A stretch of 64,000 nt of DNA from Microbacterium sp. Root53 (GCF_001426925.1 NZ_LMFR01000021.1:141255-205254); one strand, 5' to 3'; positions 8,623 to 17,946 are shown, counted from the first letter of the stretch. The notes: generated by a model from the sequence alone, not told the origin. A program made the numbers and translations.

Positions 8623-8940
8623 ATGACTTCGAACCCGGCCGCCGAGGAGATCGGGCGCCGGATCTCGGCGCTGCGGCACAAGACCGGGCAGTCCAAGAAG
8701 GCGATGGCCGAAGCCGCCGACATGGACATCTCGCACTACTCGCGCATCGAGAACGGCACGGGCAATCCCACGGCCCAGATGCTGATCCAGCTCGCGATCG
8801 CGTTCGAGGTCGACCCGGGCGAGCTCATCAAGGGACTCGGGCCTGAGAGCCTGCCGGACACGCGCCGGCCGTACCCGTATTCGCAGCACCATCTCTATCG
8901 CCGACGCCAGCCGCGGCGCGGCACCGGCGACGCCGACTAG
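8623..8940 (+). CDS. XRE-family HTH regulator, right copy of a paralogous pair
   Basis: 105 aa from ATG at 8623 (MTSNPAAEEIGRRISALRHK). TTG at 8608 is a possible earlier start. The HTH runs through SKKAMAEAADMDISHYSRIE, and GNPTAQMLIQLAIAFEVDPG completes the five-helix fold. The tail LPDTRRPYPYS mirrors the left paralogue at 1843. It is divergent from hsdM, the classic place for an R-M controller. Its TAG stop is embedded in a CTAG palindrome that also supplies the stop of the convergent HNH gene, so the two coding regions overlap by 4 bases. Confidence 0.8.
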   Translation: MTSNPAAEEIGRRISALRHKTGQSKKAMAEAADMDISHYSRIENGTGNPTAQMLIQLAIAFEVDPGELIKGLGPESLPDTRRPYPYSQHHLYRRRQPRRGTGDAD

Positions 8941-10316
8941 AACGGCGCCGGGTCGTCCGGATCGGACGGTGGGGGATCGAGGTCGGCGGCCTCGAGCGCC
9001 GCGACGAACCGGACCGTCGGGGCGGGAGTGTCGGTGATGCGGCGGCCGGTGGGGCTGATCCAGGTCATCGTGCCGTCCGGCCCGTGCTCCACGCCCCAGG
9101 GGGAGTTGTGTTTGAGGACGTGGTGCGTCCGACAGAGCGCCGCGAGGTTGCAGACCGCGGTCTGGCCGCCCTCGCTGTGCGCGACCGTGTGGTCGAGGTC
9201 GCAGCGGTGGACGGGCTGGCGGCAGCCGGGGAACCGGCAGTGCTCGTCGCGCGCGGCGAGGAACCGCTTCTGATCCGCCGTGGGCGTGTACGCGTCGACC
9301 GTGCGCAGGCATCCGGTTCCCGGGTCGACGAACAGCCGCGTCCAGGTGTGCACCCCGCCCGCGAGGCGGCGTGCGGTGTCCGGGTCGACCGGGCCGTGCC
9401 CGGCGAGGAACGCCGGCTCATCGCCCAGGCCCGCCAGGGTCTCGGCGGGGATCGTGATCTGCACGCGCGCCCGGATCGCCGCTGCGGTGTCGCCGTCGGC
9501 GTTCGCCGTCAGCACTGTGGGGTGGCCGGTGAGGACCAGGTCGGCGAATACGTCCGCCCGGACCTGCGCCATCGTGCGCTCGTCGGTGGGCAGCGGATCG
9601 GTCGGGTCGAGCTCGTCGATCATCGCGCCGAACACGGCGCGACCCTCCCGGCGGGCCGAATCCCGCACCGACATCGCCATCTGCGTGAGCCGATCCTGCG
9701 CCGCGTGCGCCACCACGGTCTCGACCACGGCGTGGAACGCGCTCATCCCGTCGCCCAGGTCATCCACCCAGGTGCGCCGCGCCTCGCGCGCCGTCGCATG
9801 CCGCTCCGCGAACGTCGTCGGCTCGAGCCGCTCCGCGACCGCCTGCGCGATCGGCCGCAGCCGGCCCGCGGTCGTCTCCATCGCCCGCTTCAGCACCACC
9901 CGCTCGTACCGGGACCGGGTCTCCTCGTCCTCCAGGCGCGCGCCCTCCGCCGCGATCACCGACGCGTGTGCGCGTGACAGCCGCCCCTCGCACAGCGCCG
10001 CGTACGTCGCGGGGAACTTCTCGATCAGCCGGACCGCGTCATCCATCCGCGCCCGGATCGTGCCGTCCGCGACGTTCGTCGCCGCGGCGATGTCGGCCGC
10101 GATCGCCCGCACCGGCAGCTGGTAGGTCGACGGCGCGTCGAGCTCCGCCATCACCTCCACCGCGATGCCCTGGGCCGCCGCCAGCAGCCCCGCCTTCACC
10201 GCCTCGATCTCCGCGATCATCCGGTCCGCGGTCGCGACCGCCTCGATGAGGGTCGCCACCGCGTCACGGCGTGCGGGATCCAGATCCCACCGGGTGCCGA
10301 ACGACTGCCTGACCAT
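8937..10316 (-). CDS. HNH endonuclease with DUF222 (13E12-type) N-terminus
   Basis: 459 aa. A long helical DUF222-like region spans about 1-330. The C-terminal HNH nuclease reads CRFPGCRQPVHRCDLDHTVAHSEGG, then CNLAALCRTHHVLKH, with the zinc cysteines and the DH and HH metal/catalytic residues present. Such proteins are highly multiplied in Microbacteriaceae and mycobacteria, often near mobile DNA; their role is uncertain. It begins at GTG or ATG near 10316, after a short AT-richer gap. No sign of decay is seen. Confidence 0.88.
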   Translation of the reverse strand: MVRQSFGTRWDLDPARRDAVATLIEAVATADRMIAEIEAVKAGLLAAAQGIAVEVMAELDAPSTYQLPVRAIAADIAAATNVADGTIRARMDDAVRLIEKFPATYAALCEGRLSRAHASVIAAEGARLEDEETRSRYERVVLKRAMETTAGRLRPIAQAVAERLEPTTFAERHATAREARRTWVDDLGDGMSAFHAVVETVVAHAAQDRLTQMAMSVRDSARREGRAVFGAMIDELDPTDPLPTDERTMAQVRADVFADLVLTGHPTVLTANADGDTAAAIRARVQITIPAETLAGLGDEPAFLAGHGPVDPDTARRLAGGVHTWTRLFVDPGTGCLRTVDAYTPTADQKRFLAARDEHCRFPGCRQPVHRCDLDHTVAHSEGGQTAVCNLAALCRTHHVLKHNSPWGVEHGPDGTMTWISPTGRRITDTPAPTVRFVAALEAADLDPPPSDPDDPAPF

Positions 10317-10378
10317 GCCCCCATTCTACTGCGACCTTCGGACATTCGTTCGAATCAGGTCGCGATGTGGAGAGGTCT

Positions 10379-10888
10379 TCAGCCGGCCGCCGGCACCCGG
10401 TGCGGCGTGGCGCGCGCGGCCATGACGGCCACCGCGGCGCACGCTCCGAGCGTCGCGCCGACGCCGTTGAGGATCACGTCGTCGATGTCGACGACGCGGC
10501 CGATGAAGTACTGCGCCACCTCGATCGCGATCGACAGCCCGACGCCCGCGAGGGTCGCGGTCGCCACCGGATGGCGGTCGGCGAGCAGCGCCACGAGCCA
10601 CCCGATCGGCAGGAAGACCGCGATGTTGCCCACGACGTTCACGAGGCCGAGGGGCTCGTAGGGATCCGTGAGCTGATCCAGGATCGTGAATCCCGGAATC
10701 AGCTGCGGCACGCCCGATCCCGGGGAGCCGCTCATCAGCGTCAGGAGCAGCACGACGCCGATGGTCGCCGCGAGGGTCACGCGCGTCGCGCGCCTCGCCG
10801 CGGCCGAGTCGACGAGGGCGAGGACGATGAGCACGACGAGCAGCGCTCCGGCGATCATGGCGAGAAGGAGCAGGGCGGGGGTGCGCAT
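10379..10888 (-). CDS. VanZ-family membrane protein
   Basis: About 169 aa from ATG at 10888 (MRTPALLLLAMIAGALLVVL); a longer frame to 10975 exists but its extra 29 residues look non-coding. Four hydrophobic segments are seen. The VanZ signature region runs VNVVGNIAVFLPIGWLVALL ... IEVAQYFIGRVVDIDDVILN. VanZ-like proteins are integral membrane proteins, some giving low-level glycopeptide resistance, mostly of unknown role. The gene stands alone. Confidence 0.82.
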   Translation of the reverse strand: MRTPALLLLAMIAGALLVVLIVLALVDSAAARRATRVTLAATIGVVLLLTLMSGSPGSGVPQLIPGFTILDQLTDPYEPLGLVNVVGNIAVFLPIGWLVALLADRHPVATATLAGVGLSIAIEVAQYFIGRVVDIDDVILNGVGATLGACAAVAVMAARATPHRVPAAG

Positions 10889-10987
10889 GGGCGCATCCTG
10901 CAGACCCGAGCCGCGCTCGGGCTGACGGCGTGCTATGGCTGGGCCGAGGCGTCTCCCAGAGTCGGCTGAGCCCATCGCACCGGGGCG

Positions 10988-11293
10988 TCACAGCACGAAC
11001 GCCCACGCCCACTCCAGTTCCCCGTCCGCGCGGAACCAGGTGATCGTGACCGTGGTGTCGTCGAGGTCGCATCCGCACAGGCACAGCTCGCGGGACTCGC
11101 CGGGCCCCATCCGCCCCCAGCTCTCGCGATCCGGGGCGTGGTCGCCGTCGGCGACGTGGATGCGCACGTACGTGAGGGCATCCGGGCTCTCGTTGACGAT
11201 CAGCGGGTGCGCGGGATCGTCGCGGTCGACGTGCCAGGGCACGCGATAGGCGTCGGAGGCGGGGGACTCGGCGGGATCGAGGGCTCGCAGCAT
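10988..11293 (-). CDS. Hypothetical protein (small, cysteine-containing)
   Basis: 101 aa, start MLRALDPAESPASDAYRVPW. The sequence ESRELCLCGCDLDDTTVTI followed by WFRADGELEWAWAFVL suggests a compact beta-sandwich-like fold with a CxCxC cluster. Acidic overall, with no signal peptide or membrane helix. I do not recognise the family. Codon use is typical of the host. It lies between vanZ and a conserved hypothetical on the same strand. Confidence 0.6.
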   Translation of the reverse strand: MLRALDPAESPASDAYRVPWHVDRDDPAHPLIVNESPDALTYVRIHVADGDHAPDRESWGRMGPGESRELCLCGCDLDDTTVTITWFRADGELEWAWAFVL

Positions 11294-11332
11294 GCCCGTG
11301 ACGCTACGAGCGGGCGGCGACCCGCGAGGGTC

Positions 11333-12277
11333 TCAGGAGGCCCCGTGATCCGTCTCTGTGGACGACTCGATCGATCCGGCCCCTGTGGACGACCGCCGCG
11401 GCACCGCACGCCCCGCGATCTCGCCGGCCCTGCGTCCCACGGCGCCCGCTCCCGACGCCACGGCCGAGCCGAGGCGCTTGACCCCGCGCATCGCGCTGCG
11501 CTCGAGGCGCTCGGCGCCCGGCTGGGGCTCGAGCTCGGCGGGAAGCACCGCGGGCGCGATTCCGAACGCCTTGCGGGACGCCTTGACGACCTTGCGCCCG
11601 AGGATGTGGTTGCCCGCGCCGCCGATCGCCGCGCCGACGCCGAACGGCAGGGCCTTGCCGAGCAGCGATGCGCCGCCGCGAGTGGCGAAGTGGTGGATGA
11701 ACGACGTCTTGAGCCGGTCGAGCAGCGGACCCACGGCGGCGCGGGGGAGCGTCTTGGTGACGACCTCGCCCCAGTACCCCGAACGGGTGCTCTTGCCCGC
11801 GGCCTGGGCGGCGAGCTGGCGCACGAGGTTGATGCCCTCGTCGCCGAGCATGAGCGTCAGGACGAGCGCGCGGGCGCGGTCCGGCGACTCGATCGCGATG
11901 CCGTGCACCTCGGCGAGCGACTGCGCGAACAGCGCGGTCGCCTCCAGGAAGCCGACCGTCTCGGCGCCCGAGAGGCCGAGCGTGACCGCGGTGCCGAACC
12001 CGGGCACCACGGCGGTGGCGCCGACGGCCGCGCCGCCGGTCGTGACGGCCGCGAGGTAGCGGTTCTCGAGGATCCGCACGAGCTCCTCGGGAGTCGCGTC
12101 GGGATGGCGCAGCCGGATAGAACGGAGGTGCGCGACCACGACGGGGCGCTGCACGCGGATGACCCGGTCGAGCACGCGCACGAGGAACGGATGCTCCTCG
12201 TGGCCGGCGGGCGGGAGGCCGCCCTGCCACGGCGCGTCGGGCGGCAGCGAGTGGATGCGGTGGACCTTGGCGGACAC
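11333..12277 (-). CDS. Conserved hypothetical protein, EcsC-like
   Basis: 314 aa. A helical N-terminal region (LRSIRLRHPDATPEELVRIL) leads into a glycine/alanine-rich hydrophobic stretch (GGAAVGATAVVPGFGTAVTL) and a second one near residue 215 (LPFGVGAAIGGAGNHILG). This arrangement resembles EcsC-type proteins, but the match is not certain. The C-terminal 60 residues are basic and low-complexity. No catalytic motif is visible. Function unknown. Confidence 0.55.
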   Translation of the reverse strand: MSAKVHRIHSLPPDAPWQGGLPPAGHEEHPFLVRVLDRVIRVQRPVVVAHLRSIRLRHPDATPEELVRILENRYLAAVTTGGAAVGATAVVPGFGTAVTLGLSGAETVGFLEATALFAQSLAEVHGIAIESPDRARALVLTLMLGDEGINLVRQLAAQAAGKSTRSGYWGEVVTKTLPRAAVGPLLDRLKTSFIHHFATRGGASLLGKALPFGVGAAIGGAGNHILGRKVVKASRKAFGIAPAVLPAELEPQPGAERLERSAMRGVKRLGSAVASGAGAVGRRAGEIAGRAVPRRSSTGAGSIESSTETDHGAS

Positions 12278-12325
12278 GCGCGTGATCCTAGGTCGTCGAC
12301 GCGACGAGAGCCTGAGGGCTCCCGG

Positions 12326-13018
12326 TCAGACGTACTCGTTCGCGTGCTCGAGGTCCGACGCCGTGTCGATCTCGACCGCGTACAGGTCGGAGATGTCCAT
12401 CGGCACGAGCTTCACCCCGTCGTGCTGGATGGCCAGCTCGAGACCGCGCTCGAAGTAGTCCTGGTCGTCCACGCGCGCGAGGTGGCGCATGAACGCGGGC
12501 TTGTCGGCGCGCGAGATGTAGTTGATGCCCACGGCCTCGCCGATGCCGCCCACGACGGTCTTCGACAGCTCGGCGATGTGCCCGTTCGCGTCGAGGGTGT
12601 ACTTGACCTCCTCGTCGCTGACCTTGGCGGTGTTGACCGTGACGAACGACTGATCGGCCTCGATCAGCGAGATGGCGCGGCCGAGCACGCGCGGGTCGAA
12701 GACGACGTCGCCGTTCATCCAGAGCACGCCCTTCTTGCCGGTCGCCTGGAGGGCGCGCAGCAGGCTCTTGGACGTGTTGGTCTGGTCGTAGCGCTCGTTG
12801 TAGACGTACTTCGAGTCGGGGAACGCGTCGACGATGGTCTCGGCGCGGTAGCCGACCACCGTCGTGATGCGTGCGTCGGGGCCGAACGCGGCGTGGATGT
12901 TGTCACGCTGCTGCTGCATGATCGAGCGGCCGTCGTTGAGCTCGGTGAGCGGCTTGGGCAGCGCGCGGCCGAGACGCGAGCCCATGCCCGCGGCGAGGAT
13001 GACGATCCGGAAAGACAT
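12326..13018 (-). CDS. Sugar-/choline-phosphate nucleotidyltransferase family protein
   Basis: 230 aa from ATG at 13018, which follows a strong AAGGGGG ribosome site. The NTP-transferase signature is complete: VILAAGMGSRLGRALPKPLT (nucleotide loop), then WMNGDVVFD (metal-binding Asp) and a C-terminal VEIDTASDLEHAN. The size and the LPKPLTELNDGRSIM motif fit the LicC/phosphocholine cytidylyltransferase-like group. The substrate could equally be a sugar phosphate used in wall or capsule glycopolymers. Transcribed divergently from the ABC exporter at 13212. Confidence 0.75.
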   Translation of the reverse strand: MSFRIVILAAGMGSRLGRALPKPLTELNDGRSIMQQQRDNIHAAFGPDARITTVVGYRAETIVDAFPDSKYVYNERYDQTNTSKSLLRALQATGKKGVLWMNGDVVFDPRVLGRAISLIEADQSFVTVNTAKVSDEEVKYTLDANGHIAELSKTVVGGIGEAVGINYISRADKPAFMRHLARVDDQDYFERGLELAIQHDGVKLVPMDISDLYAVEIDTASDLEHANEYV

Positions 13019-13199
13019 GTTGCCCCCTTGAGCCTTGTTCCCGCGCCGTTCACGGAACGGACACAGGATGTGCACCCCCATGTTACCGGGGCGCCCCTGG
13101 GAACCGGCAGAGATGCCACCTGACCGGCATTTCTGTGCGGGAGAGTCACGGATCCGGAACAAGGCGCGACGGACCCAGGCTCACGTCGGAAGCGGTTGC

Positions 13200-13205
13200 T
13201 ACGGT
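13200..13205 (+). promoter_or_regulatory. -10 element of the ABC ATPase gene, leaderless
   Basis: TACGGT sits 6 nt before the GTG start at 13212, with no room for a ribosome site. This indicates a leaderless transcript. Confidence 0.5.
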
Positions 13206-13211
13206 GAAGCG

Positions 13212-14675
13212 GTGACCTCCTCGCCTCTGGAAGAAGACCCCGGGACCCCCGCCTCGCAGGGGAGCCCGGCGGCCCAGGGGGCCGAAAGCCCGAAGCGTCC
13301 CGCGGCGAAGCGTCCGGCGGCCAAGCGGCCCGCCGCGAAGCGTCCGGCGCCCCGTGCGACGAGCTCCGCCGACGCGATCGACGCCGGCGCGTCGCAGGAT
13401 GACGCGGGCCCCGCGCGCCCGGCGCCGCGGAAGCCCGCGGCCCCGCGCAAGCCCGCCGCTCCGCGCAAGCCCGCGGCGAAGCGACCCGCGCAGGGGGCGC
13501 CGCGCGCGGGCACCAAGACCTCCGCCGCGCGGAACGCGGCCGGGCGCACGGCGGTTCCCGAGCCGGTGACAGCCGAGTCGGCGCCGGTCGAGGTCGTGGA
13601 GCCGGTACCGGTCGCCGAGCCCGAGGCGGCCCTCGAGCCGGCGCCCGTCGATCCTGTGTCGGTTGAGTCTGGGCCCGCCGAATCCGAGCCGGCGGACGAG
13701 CCCGAGGCCCCGGTCGAGCCCGCGCCCGCCGAGCCCGAGGCCGCGGTAGAGTCCCAGGTCGCGGAGCCTGCGGAGCCCGACACCGAGCCCGCCGCCGAGC
13801 CCGCCGCGGACGAGGCGACCGAGGTCCTGGCCGCCGCGGAGCCCCGAGACGGCAGGCCGCCGCTGCCCGAGCCGGTCATGCCTCCGAACCTCGTGATCCC
13901 GCCGCGCCCCGCCCCGCCGGCGGCGCTGAAGCTGCGCGGGGTGTCGCGCTCGTATGGCGGCACGACCGCCGTCGCGGGCATCGACCTGACGGTCCCCGCG
14001 GGGTCGTTCTACGGGCTCGTCGGCCCGAACGGCGCCGGCAAGACCACGACCCTGTCGATGATCGCGGGCCTGCTGCGCCCGGACCGGGGCCACATCGAGG
14101 TCGCGGGCATCGACCTGGCGAAGAACCCCCGCGCCGCCAAGGCGCTCATGGGCGTGCTGCCGGACCGCCTGCGCACGTTCGATCGGCTCACGGGGCGTCA
14201 GCTGCTCTACTACTTCGGCGTGCTGCGGGGCCTCAAGCCCGACGTCGTCGCCAAGCGCACGGCCGACCTGGCACGCGCGTTCGACCTCACCGACGCGCTC
14301 GGACGCGTCGTGTCGGACTACTCGGCGGGCATGACCAAGAAGGTGATGCTCGCGGGTGCGATGATCCACTCGCCGCGCCTGCTCGTCCTGGACGAGCCGT
14401 TCGAGGCGGTCGACCCGGTGTCGTCGGCGAGCATCCTCGACATCCTCACGACGTACGTGTCGCACGGCGGCACCGTCCTGCTGTCGAGCCACGGCATGGA
14501 CCTCATCGAGCGCGTGTGCACGCGGGTCGCGGTGATCGTCGCCGGCCAGCTGCTCGCCGAGGGCACGGTCGACGAGGTCAAGGGCGAGCTCACGCTCGAG
14601 CAGCGCTTCGTGGAGCTCTCCGGCGAGGTCAGCAGCATGGAGGGCCTGGAGTGGCTGCACACGTTCTCCGACTGA
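13212..14675 (+). CDS. ABC transporter ATP-binding protein with long low-complexity N-terminal extension
   Basis: 487 aa from leaderless GTG at 13212. Residues about 1-230 are not ABC domain: a basic Ala-Lys-Pro-Arg zone with three tandem KRPAA units and three APRKP units, then an acidic Pro-Glu-Ala-Val zone. The ATPase follows: Walker A GPNGAGKTT, Q-loop region VLPDRLRTFDRLTGRQL, signature YSAGMTKK (degenerate LSGGQ), Walker B LLVLDEPFEAVD, switch LLSSHG. It couples to the membrane protein encoded next. The extension may bind nucleic acid or wall polymer, or act as a linker; its role is unknown. Confidence 0.85.
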   Translation: MTSSPLEEDPGTPASQGSPAAQGAESPKRPAAKRPAAKRPAAKRPAPRATSSADAIDAGASQDDAGPARPAPRKPAAPRKPAAPRKPAAKRPAQGAPRAGTKTSAARNAAGRTAVPEPVTAESAPVEVVEPVPVAEPEAALEPAPVDPVSVESGPAESEPADEPEAPVEPAPAEPEAAVESQVAEPAEPDTEPAAEPAADEATEVLAAAEPRDGRPPLPEPVMPPNLVIPPRPAPPAALKLRGVSRSYGGTTAVAGIDLTVPAGSFYGLVGPNGAGKTTTLSMIAGLLRPDRGHIEVAGIDLAKNPRAAKALMGVLPDRLRTFDRLTGRQLLYYFGVLRGLKPDVVAKRTADLARAFDLTDALGRVVSDYSAGMTKKVMLAGAMIHSPRLLVLDEPFEAVDPVSSASILDILTTYVSHGGTVLLSSHGMDLIERVCTRVAVIVAGQLLAEGTVDEVKGELTLEQRFVELSGEVSSMEGLEWLHTFSD

Positions 14676-16222
14676 GGCTCGCCCTGATGGCCGGCGCGCT
14701 GCGCGGGCCCGCGACGCGCACGGTGTGGCGCCTGATCGGACTCGCGATCCTCGCGGTGGTCGTCGTCCTCGTCTGCCAGGGCACGCTGTCGCTCGTCGAC
14801 GCGCCGGCGCCGGTCGCGTTCGCGCTGCTCGTGCTGGCCGGGTCCGCCATCGCGCTGTCGTTCGCCGTCGGGCCGATCGTGGCCGGCGCGGTCGACCCGC
14901 TCGACCCCCGCCGGTTCGCGGTGCTCGGCCTCGCGCCGCGTCCGCTCGCCGGCGTGCTCGCCGCCGTCGGCTTCGTGAGCGTGCCGATCCTCGCTGTGCT
15001 CGCGTTCGACGTCTGCGCCGCGATCGTCTGGACCGCGCAGGGCGTGCCCGGTCTCGTCAGCGCGCTCACCGCGATCCTGCATGTCGCGACCTGCGTCCTC
15101 CTGGCGCGGCTGAGCATGGCCTTCGGATCGGCCGTGCTGCGTCCGCGGCGCACGCGCGAGCTCTCGGGCCTGTTCGTGCTCGGGATCGTCGTGGTGCTGG
15201 TGCCTGTGATCGTGTTCCTCTCGTCGCTGGAATGGCGCGGCCGGGTGCCCAGCGCCCTCGCGACCGCGGCCGAGATCCTCGGCGCCACCCCGATCGGCGC
15301 GGCCTCGGCGCTGCCGGGAGCCCTCGCGCTCGACGACGGCCGCGGCGCGTGGCTCGCGGCCGCCGTCGCCGTGGCGACGCTCGCGCTCACGGCGGCGGCC
15401 TGGCTGTTCGCGGTCGAGCGCATCCTGACCACGATCGACAACCCGGTCGAGGCGCGCGGCCGCGGGGGACTGGGCTGGTTCGCGCTGGTGCCCGGCACCC
15501 CGGCCGGAGTCATCGCCGCGCGCGGGCTCGTGTACTGGCTGCGCGACAGCCGCTACCTGGTGAACGTCGTGATCATCCCGGTCGCCGGCCTGCTGCCGTG
15601 CGTGCCGCTCCTGATCGCCGGCGTGCCCCCCGAGATCGTCGCCCTCGTGCCCGTCCCGATCATGGCGCTCTTCTTCGGCTGGCTTCCGCACAACGACGTC
15701 GCGTACGACTCCAGCGCGGTCTGGATGCACATCACGAGCGCGGTGCGCGGCATCTCGGACCGCGTCGGCCGGCTCGTCCCGGTGCTGCTCATCGCCGTGC
15801 CGGTGCTCGCGATCGCCATCCCGATCGCGACGGCGACCTACGGGCGGTGGGCCGTCCTGCCCGCGATCACCGGCGTCGCCGCGAGCCTGCTACTGACCGG
15901 GCTCGGCCTGTCGAGCATCTCGTCGGTGGTCGGCCCGTATGCGGTGTCCCGGCCCGGCGACAGCCCGTTCCAGCAGCCGCAGCGCTCCGACTCGAGCGGC
16001 GTCACGGCGCAGGCCGTCGTGATGATGGGGGCGATCGTCCTCAGCGCTCCCACCCTCTGGCTCGGCTGGCTCACGATCACCCAGGACGTCGAGAACGCCG
16101 TGCCCGCCATGTGGACCGGGCTGGGCATCGGGTTCGCGGTGCTGGTGCTCGGGCTCGGCCTCGGCTCGTGGCTCTTCGAGCGCCGCGGGGCGCGGATCAT
16201 GGAGTTCGCGGGCACGACCTGA
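14651..16222 (+). CDS. ABC exporter membrane subunit
   Basis: About 523 aa with roughly 12 hydrophobic segments (for example RLIGLAILAVVVVLVCQG and VLVLGLGLGSWLF). GTG at 14651 is preined by GGAGGG six nt upstream and overlaps the ATPase gene by 25 nt; ATG at 14687 is the alternative. The strong ribosome site and the conserved-looking RLRLALMAGALRGP N-terminus favour GTG. Gene coupling marks it as the permease partner of the preceding ATPase. Substrate unknown. Confidence 0.8.
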   Translation: MAAHVLRLRLALMAGALRGPATRTVWRLIGLAILAVVVVLVCQGTLSLVDAPAPVAFALLVLAGSAIALSFAVGPIVAGAVDPLDPRRFAVLGLAPRPLAGVLAAVGFVSVPILAVLAFDVCAAIVWTAQGVPGLVSALTAILHVATCVLLARLSMAFGSAVLRPRRTRELSGLFVLGIVVVLVPVIVFLSSLEWRGRVPSALATAAEILGATPIGAASALPGALALDDGRGAWLAAAVAVATLALTAAAWLFAVERILTTIDNPVEARGRGGLGWFALVPGTPAGVIAARGLVYWLRDSRYLVNVVIIPVAGLLPCVPLLIAGVPPEIVALVPVPIMALFFGWLPHNDVAYDSSAVWMHITSAVRGISDRVGRLVPVLLIAVPVLAIAIPIATATYGRWAVLPAITGVAASLLLTGLGLSSISSVVGPYAVSRPGDSPFQQPQRSDSSGVTAQAVVMMGAIVLSAPTLWLGWLTITQDVENAVPAMWTGLGIGFAVLVLGLGLGSWLFERRGARIMEFAGTT

Positions 16223-16282
16223 GGCGCCCCTCGGACGGCCCGTCGGGGCGCCCGGACCGGAGCGCTCCGGCACGCCCGCGAC

Positions 16283-16288
16283 TACACT
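16283..16288 (+). promoter_or_regulatory. -10 element of the DUF3039 gene
   Basis: TACACT lies 8 nt before the ATG at 16297, consistent with a leaderless or near-leaderless transcript. Confidence 0.5.
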
Positions 16289-16296
16289 GGGCCGCT

Positions 16297-16563
16297 ATGA
16301 GCACCCCCCTCGATACGCCGGGCGACGGCGGCACGGCCCTCCTCGATCGCGAGCTCGAGAAGCTCCTCGAAGAGGAGAACATCGAGCCGGGCGACCACGA
16401 GCGCTTCTCGCACTACGTCAAGAAGGAGAAGATCCTCGAGTCGGCGCTCACGGGCAAGCCCGTGCGCGCGCTGTGCGGCAAGAAGTGGACCCCGGGCCGC
16501 GACCCCGAGAAGTTCCCGGTGTGCCCCACCTGCAAGGAGATCTACGAGTCGCTGAACTCGTGA
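16297..16563 (+). CDS. DUF3039 domain protein
   Basis: 88 aa. It has the compact DUF3039 pattern: acidic helix ELEKLLEEENIEPGDHERFS, YVKKEKILESALTG, then a treble-clef-like metal site ALCGKKWTPGRDPEKFPVCP-TCKEIYE with three cysteines (C-x..-C-x2-C). The family is near-universal in Actinobacteria and has no established function. It converges with pncB, whose stop lies 4 nt away. Confidence 0.85.
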   Translation: MSTPLDTPGDGGTALLDRELEKLLEEENIEPGDHERFSHYVKKEKILESALTGKPVRALCGKKWTPGRDPEKFPVCPTCKEIYESLNS

Positions 16564-16567
16564 CCGC

Positions 16568-17899
16568 TCAGGCGTCGCCCGCGTCGAGGTAGACGGTCGG
16601 GATCGCCGGATCCGAGCGGCTGAGCGCGAGCGCGCGGATCGGCAGCTCCTCGCGCACCCGGAGGTGGTGCTCGCGCGCGGCCTCCACGCCGGCGGGACCC
16701 TCGAACTCCGCGACGGGCTCGCCGTCGATCACGAGGTCGACCTGCAGCGGACGCGCATCCGGGTGCTCCGACGCCTCGGCCAGGCGCTCGAATCCGTCGG
16801 CGACCTCGACCAGCTCCTGCGTCGCCACGCCGTTCTCCAGCACCCGGAACGCGGTCTTGCGGCCGCCCTGCGAGCCCTTGCCCTCGGCGGTCTTGGCCAC
16901 CGACACCCAGCTGCCGTCCGTCGCCTGTCGCGCGACCAGCTTGTAGACCATGCCCGCGGTCGGGTGGCCGGAACCCGTCACGACCGACGTGCCCACGCCG
17001 TACGCGTCGACGGGCGAGGCGGCCAGCGCGGCGATCGCGTACTCGTCGAGGTCGCTCGTGACGGTGATCCGCGTGCCGGTCGCGCCGAGCGCGTCGAGCT
17101 GCGCGCGCACCGTGGCCGCGACGGTGGGCAGGTCGCCCGAGTCGAGGCGCACGCCGCCCAGCCCGGTGCCCGCGACGCGGATGGCGGTCTCGACGCCCTT
17201 CTCGATGTCGTACGTGTCGACGAGCAGCGTCGTCCCGGTGCCGAGCGCCTCGACCTGGGCGCGGAAGGCGTCCTCCTCGCTGTCGTGCAGCAGCGTCCAG
17301 GAGTGCGCGGCCGTGCCCATGGTGGGGATGCCCCAGCGCCGCCCGGCCTCCAGATTGCTCGTCGAGCCGAAGCCGGCGATGTACGCGGCGCGCGCGGCGG
17401 CGATCGCGGACGCCTCGCCGGCGCGACGGGATCCCATCTCGGCGAGGGGACGGTCGCCCGCGGCGACGCTCATGCGGGAGGCGGCGGTCGCGACGGCCGA
17501 GTCGTGGTTCAGGACGCTGAGCGCGATCGTCTCGAGGATCACGGCGTCGGCGAAGCTGCCCTCGACCGTCAGGATGGGGGAGCCGGGGAAGTACAGCTCG
17601 CCCTCGCGGTAGCCCGTGATGGATCCCGAGAACCGGTAGCTCTCGAGGTAGGCGACGGCCTCCGGGCTGACCACGTGCTCGTCGCGCAGGAAGCGCAGCT
17701 CGTCGTCGCCGAAGCGGAAGTCGCGCAGCAGCGCGAGCAGGCGCCCGGTGCCGCCCACGACGCCGAAGCGGCGGCCGCCCGAGAGGCGGCGGGCGAACAG
17801 CTCGAACACGCAGCGTCGCTGTGCGGTGCCGTCCCGCAGGGCGGCGTCGAGCATCGTGAGCTCGTAGCGGTCGGTCATCAGGGCCGTGGAGGCGCTCAT
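16568..17899 (-). CDS. pncB: nicotinate phosphoribosyltransferase
   Basis: 443 aa from ATG at 17899 ([20 protein letters not shown]). Hallmarks include [29 protein letters not shown], the substrate-loop [25 protein letters not shown], and [17 protein letters not shown] near the phosphate site. It converts nicotinate and PRPP to nicotinate mononucleotide in NAD salvage. It is divergent from murI, the starts being 60 nt apart. Complete and intact. Confidence 0.93.
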   Translation of the reverse strand: MSASTALMTDRYELTMLDAALRDGTAQRRCVFELFARRLSGGRRFGVVGGTGRLLALLRDFRFGDDELRFLRDEHVVSPEAVAYLESYRFSGSITGYREGELYFPGSPILTVEGSFADAVILETIALSVLNHDSAVATAASRMSVAAGDRPLAEMGSRRAGEASAIAAARAAYIAGFGSTSNLEAGRRWGIPTMGTAAHSWTLLHDSEEDAFRAQVEALGTGTTLLVDTYDIEKGVETAIRVAGTGLGGVRLDSGDLPTVAATVRAQLDALGATGTRITVTSDLDEYAIAALAASPVDAYGVGTSVVTGSGHPTAGMVYKLVARQATDGSWVSVAKTAEGKGSQGGRKTAFRVLENGVATQELVEVADGFERLAEASEHPDARPLQVDLVIDGEPVAEFEGPAGVEAAREHHLRVREELPIRALALSRSDPAIPTVYLDAGDA

Positions 17900-17946
17900 G
17901 TCAGCAACCTTAGCGGCGCCCGATCCGGCCGTCCGGGTGCCCCGGG

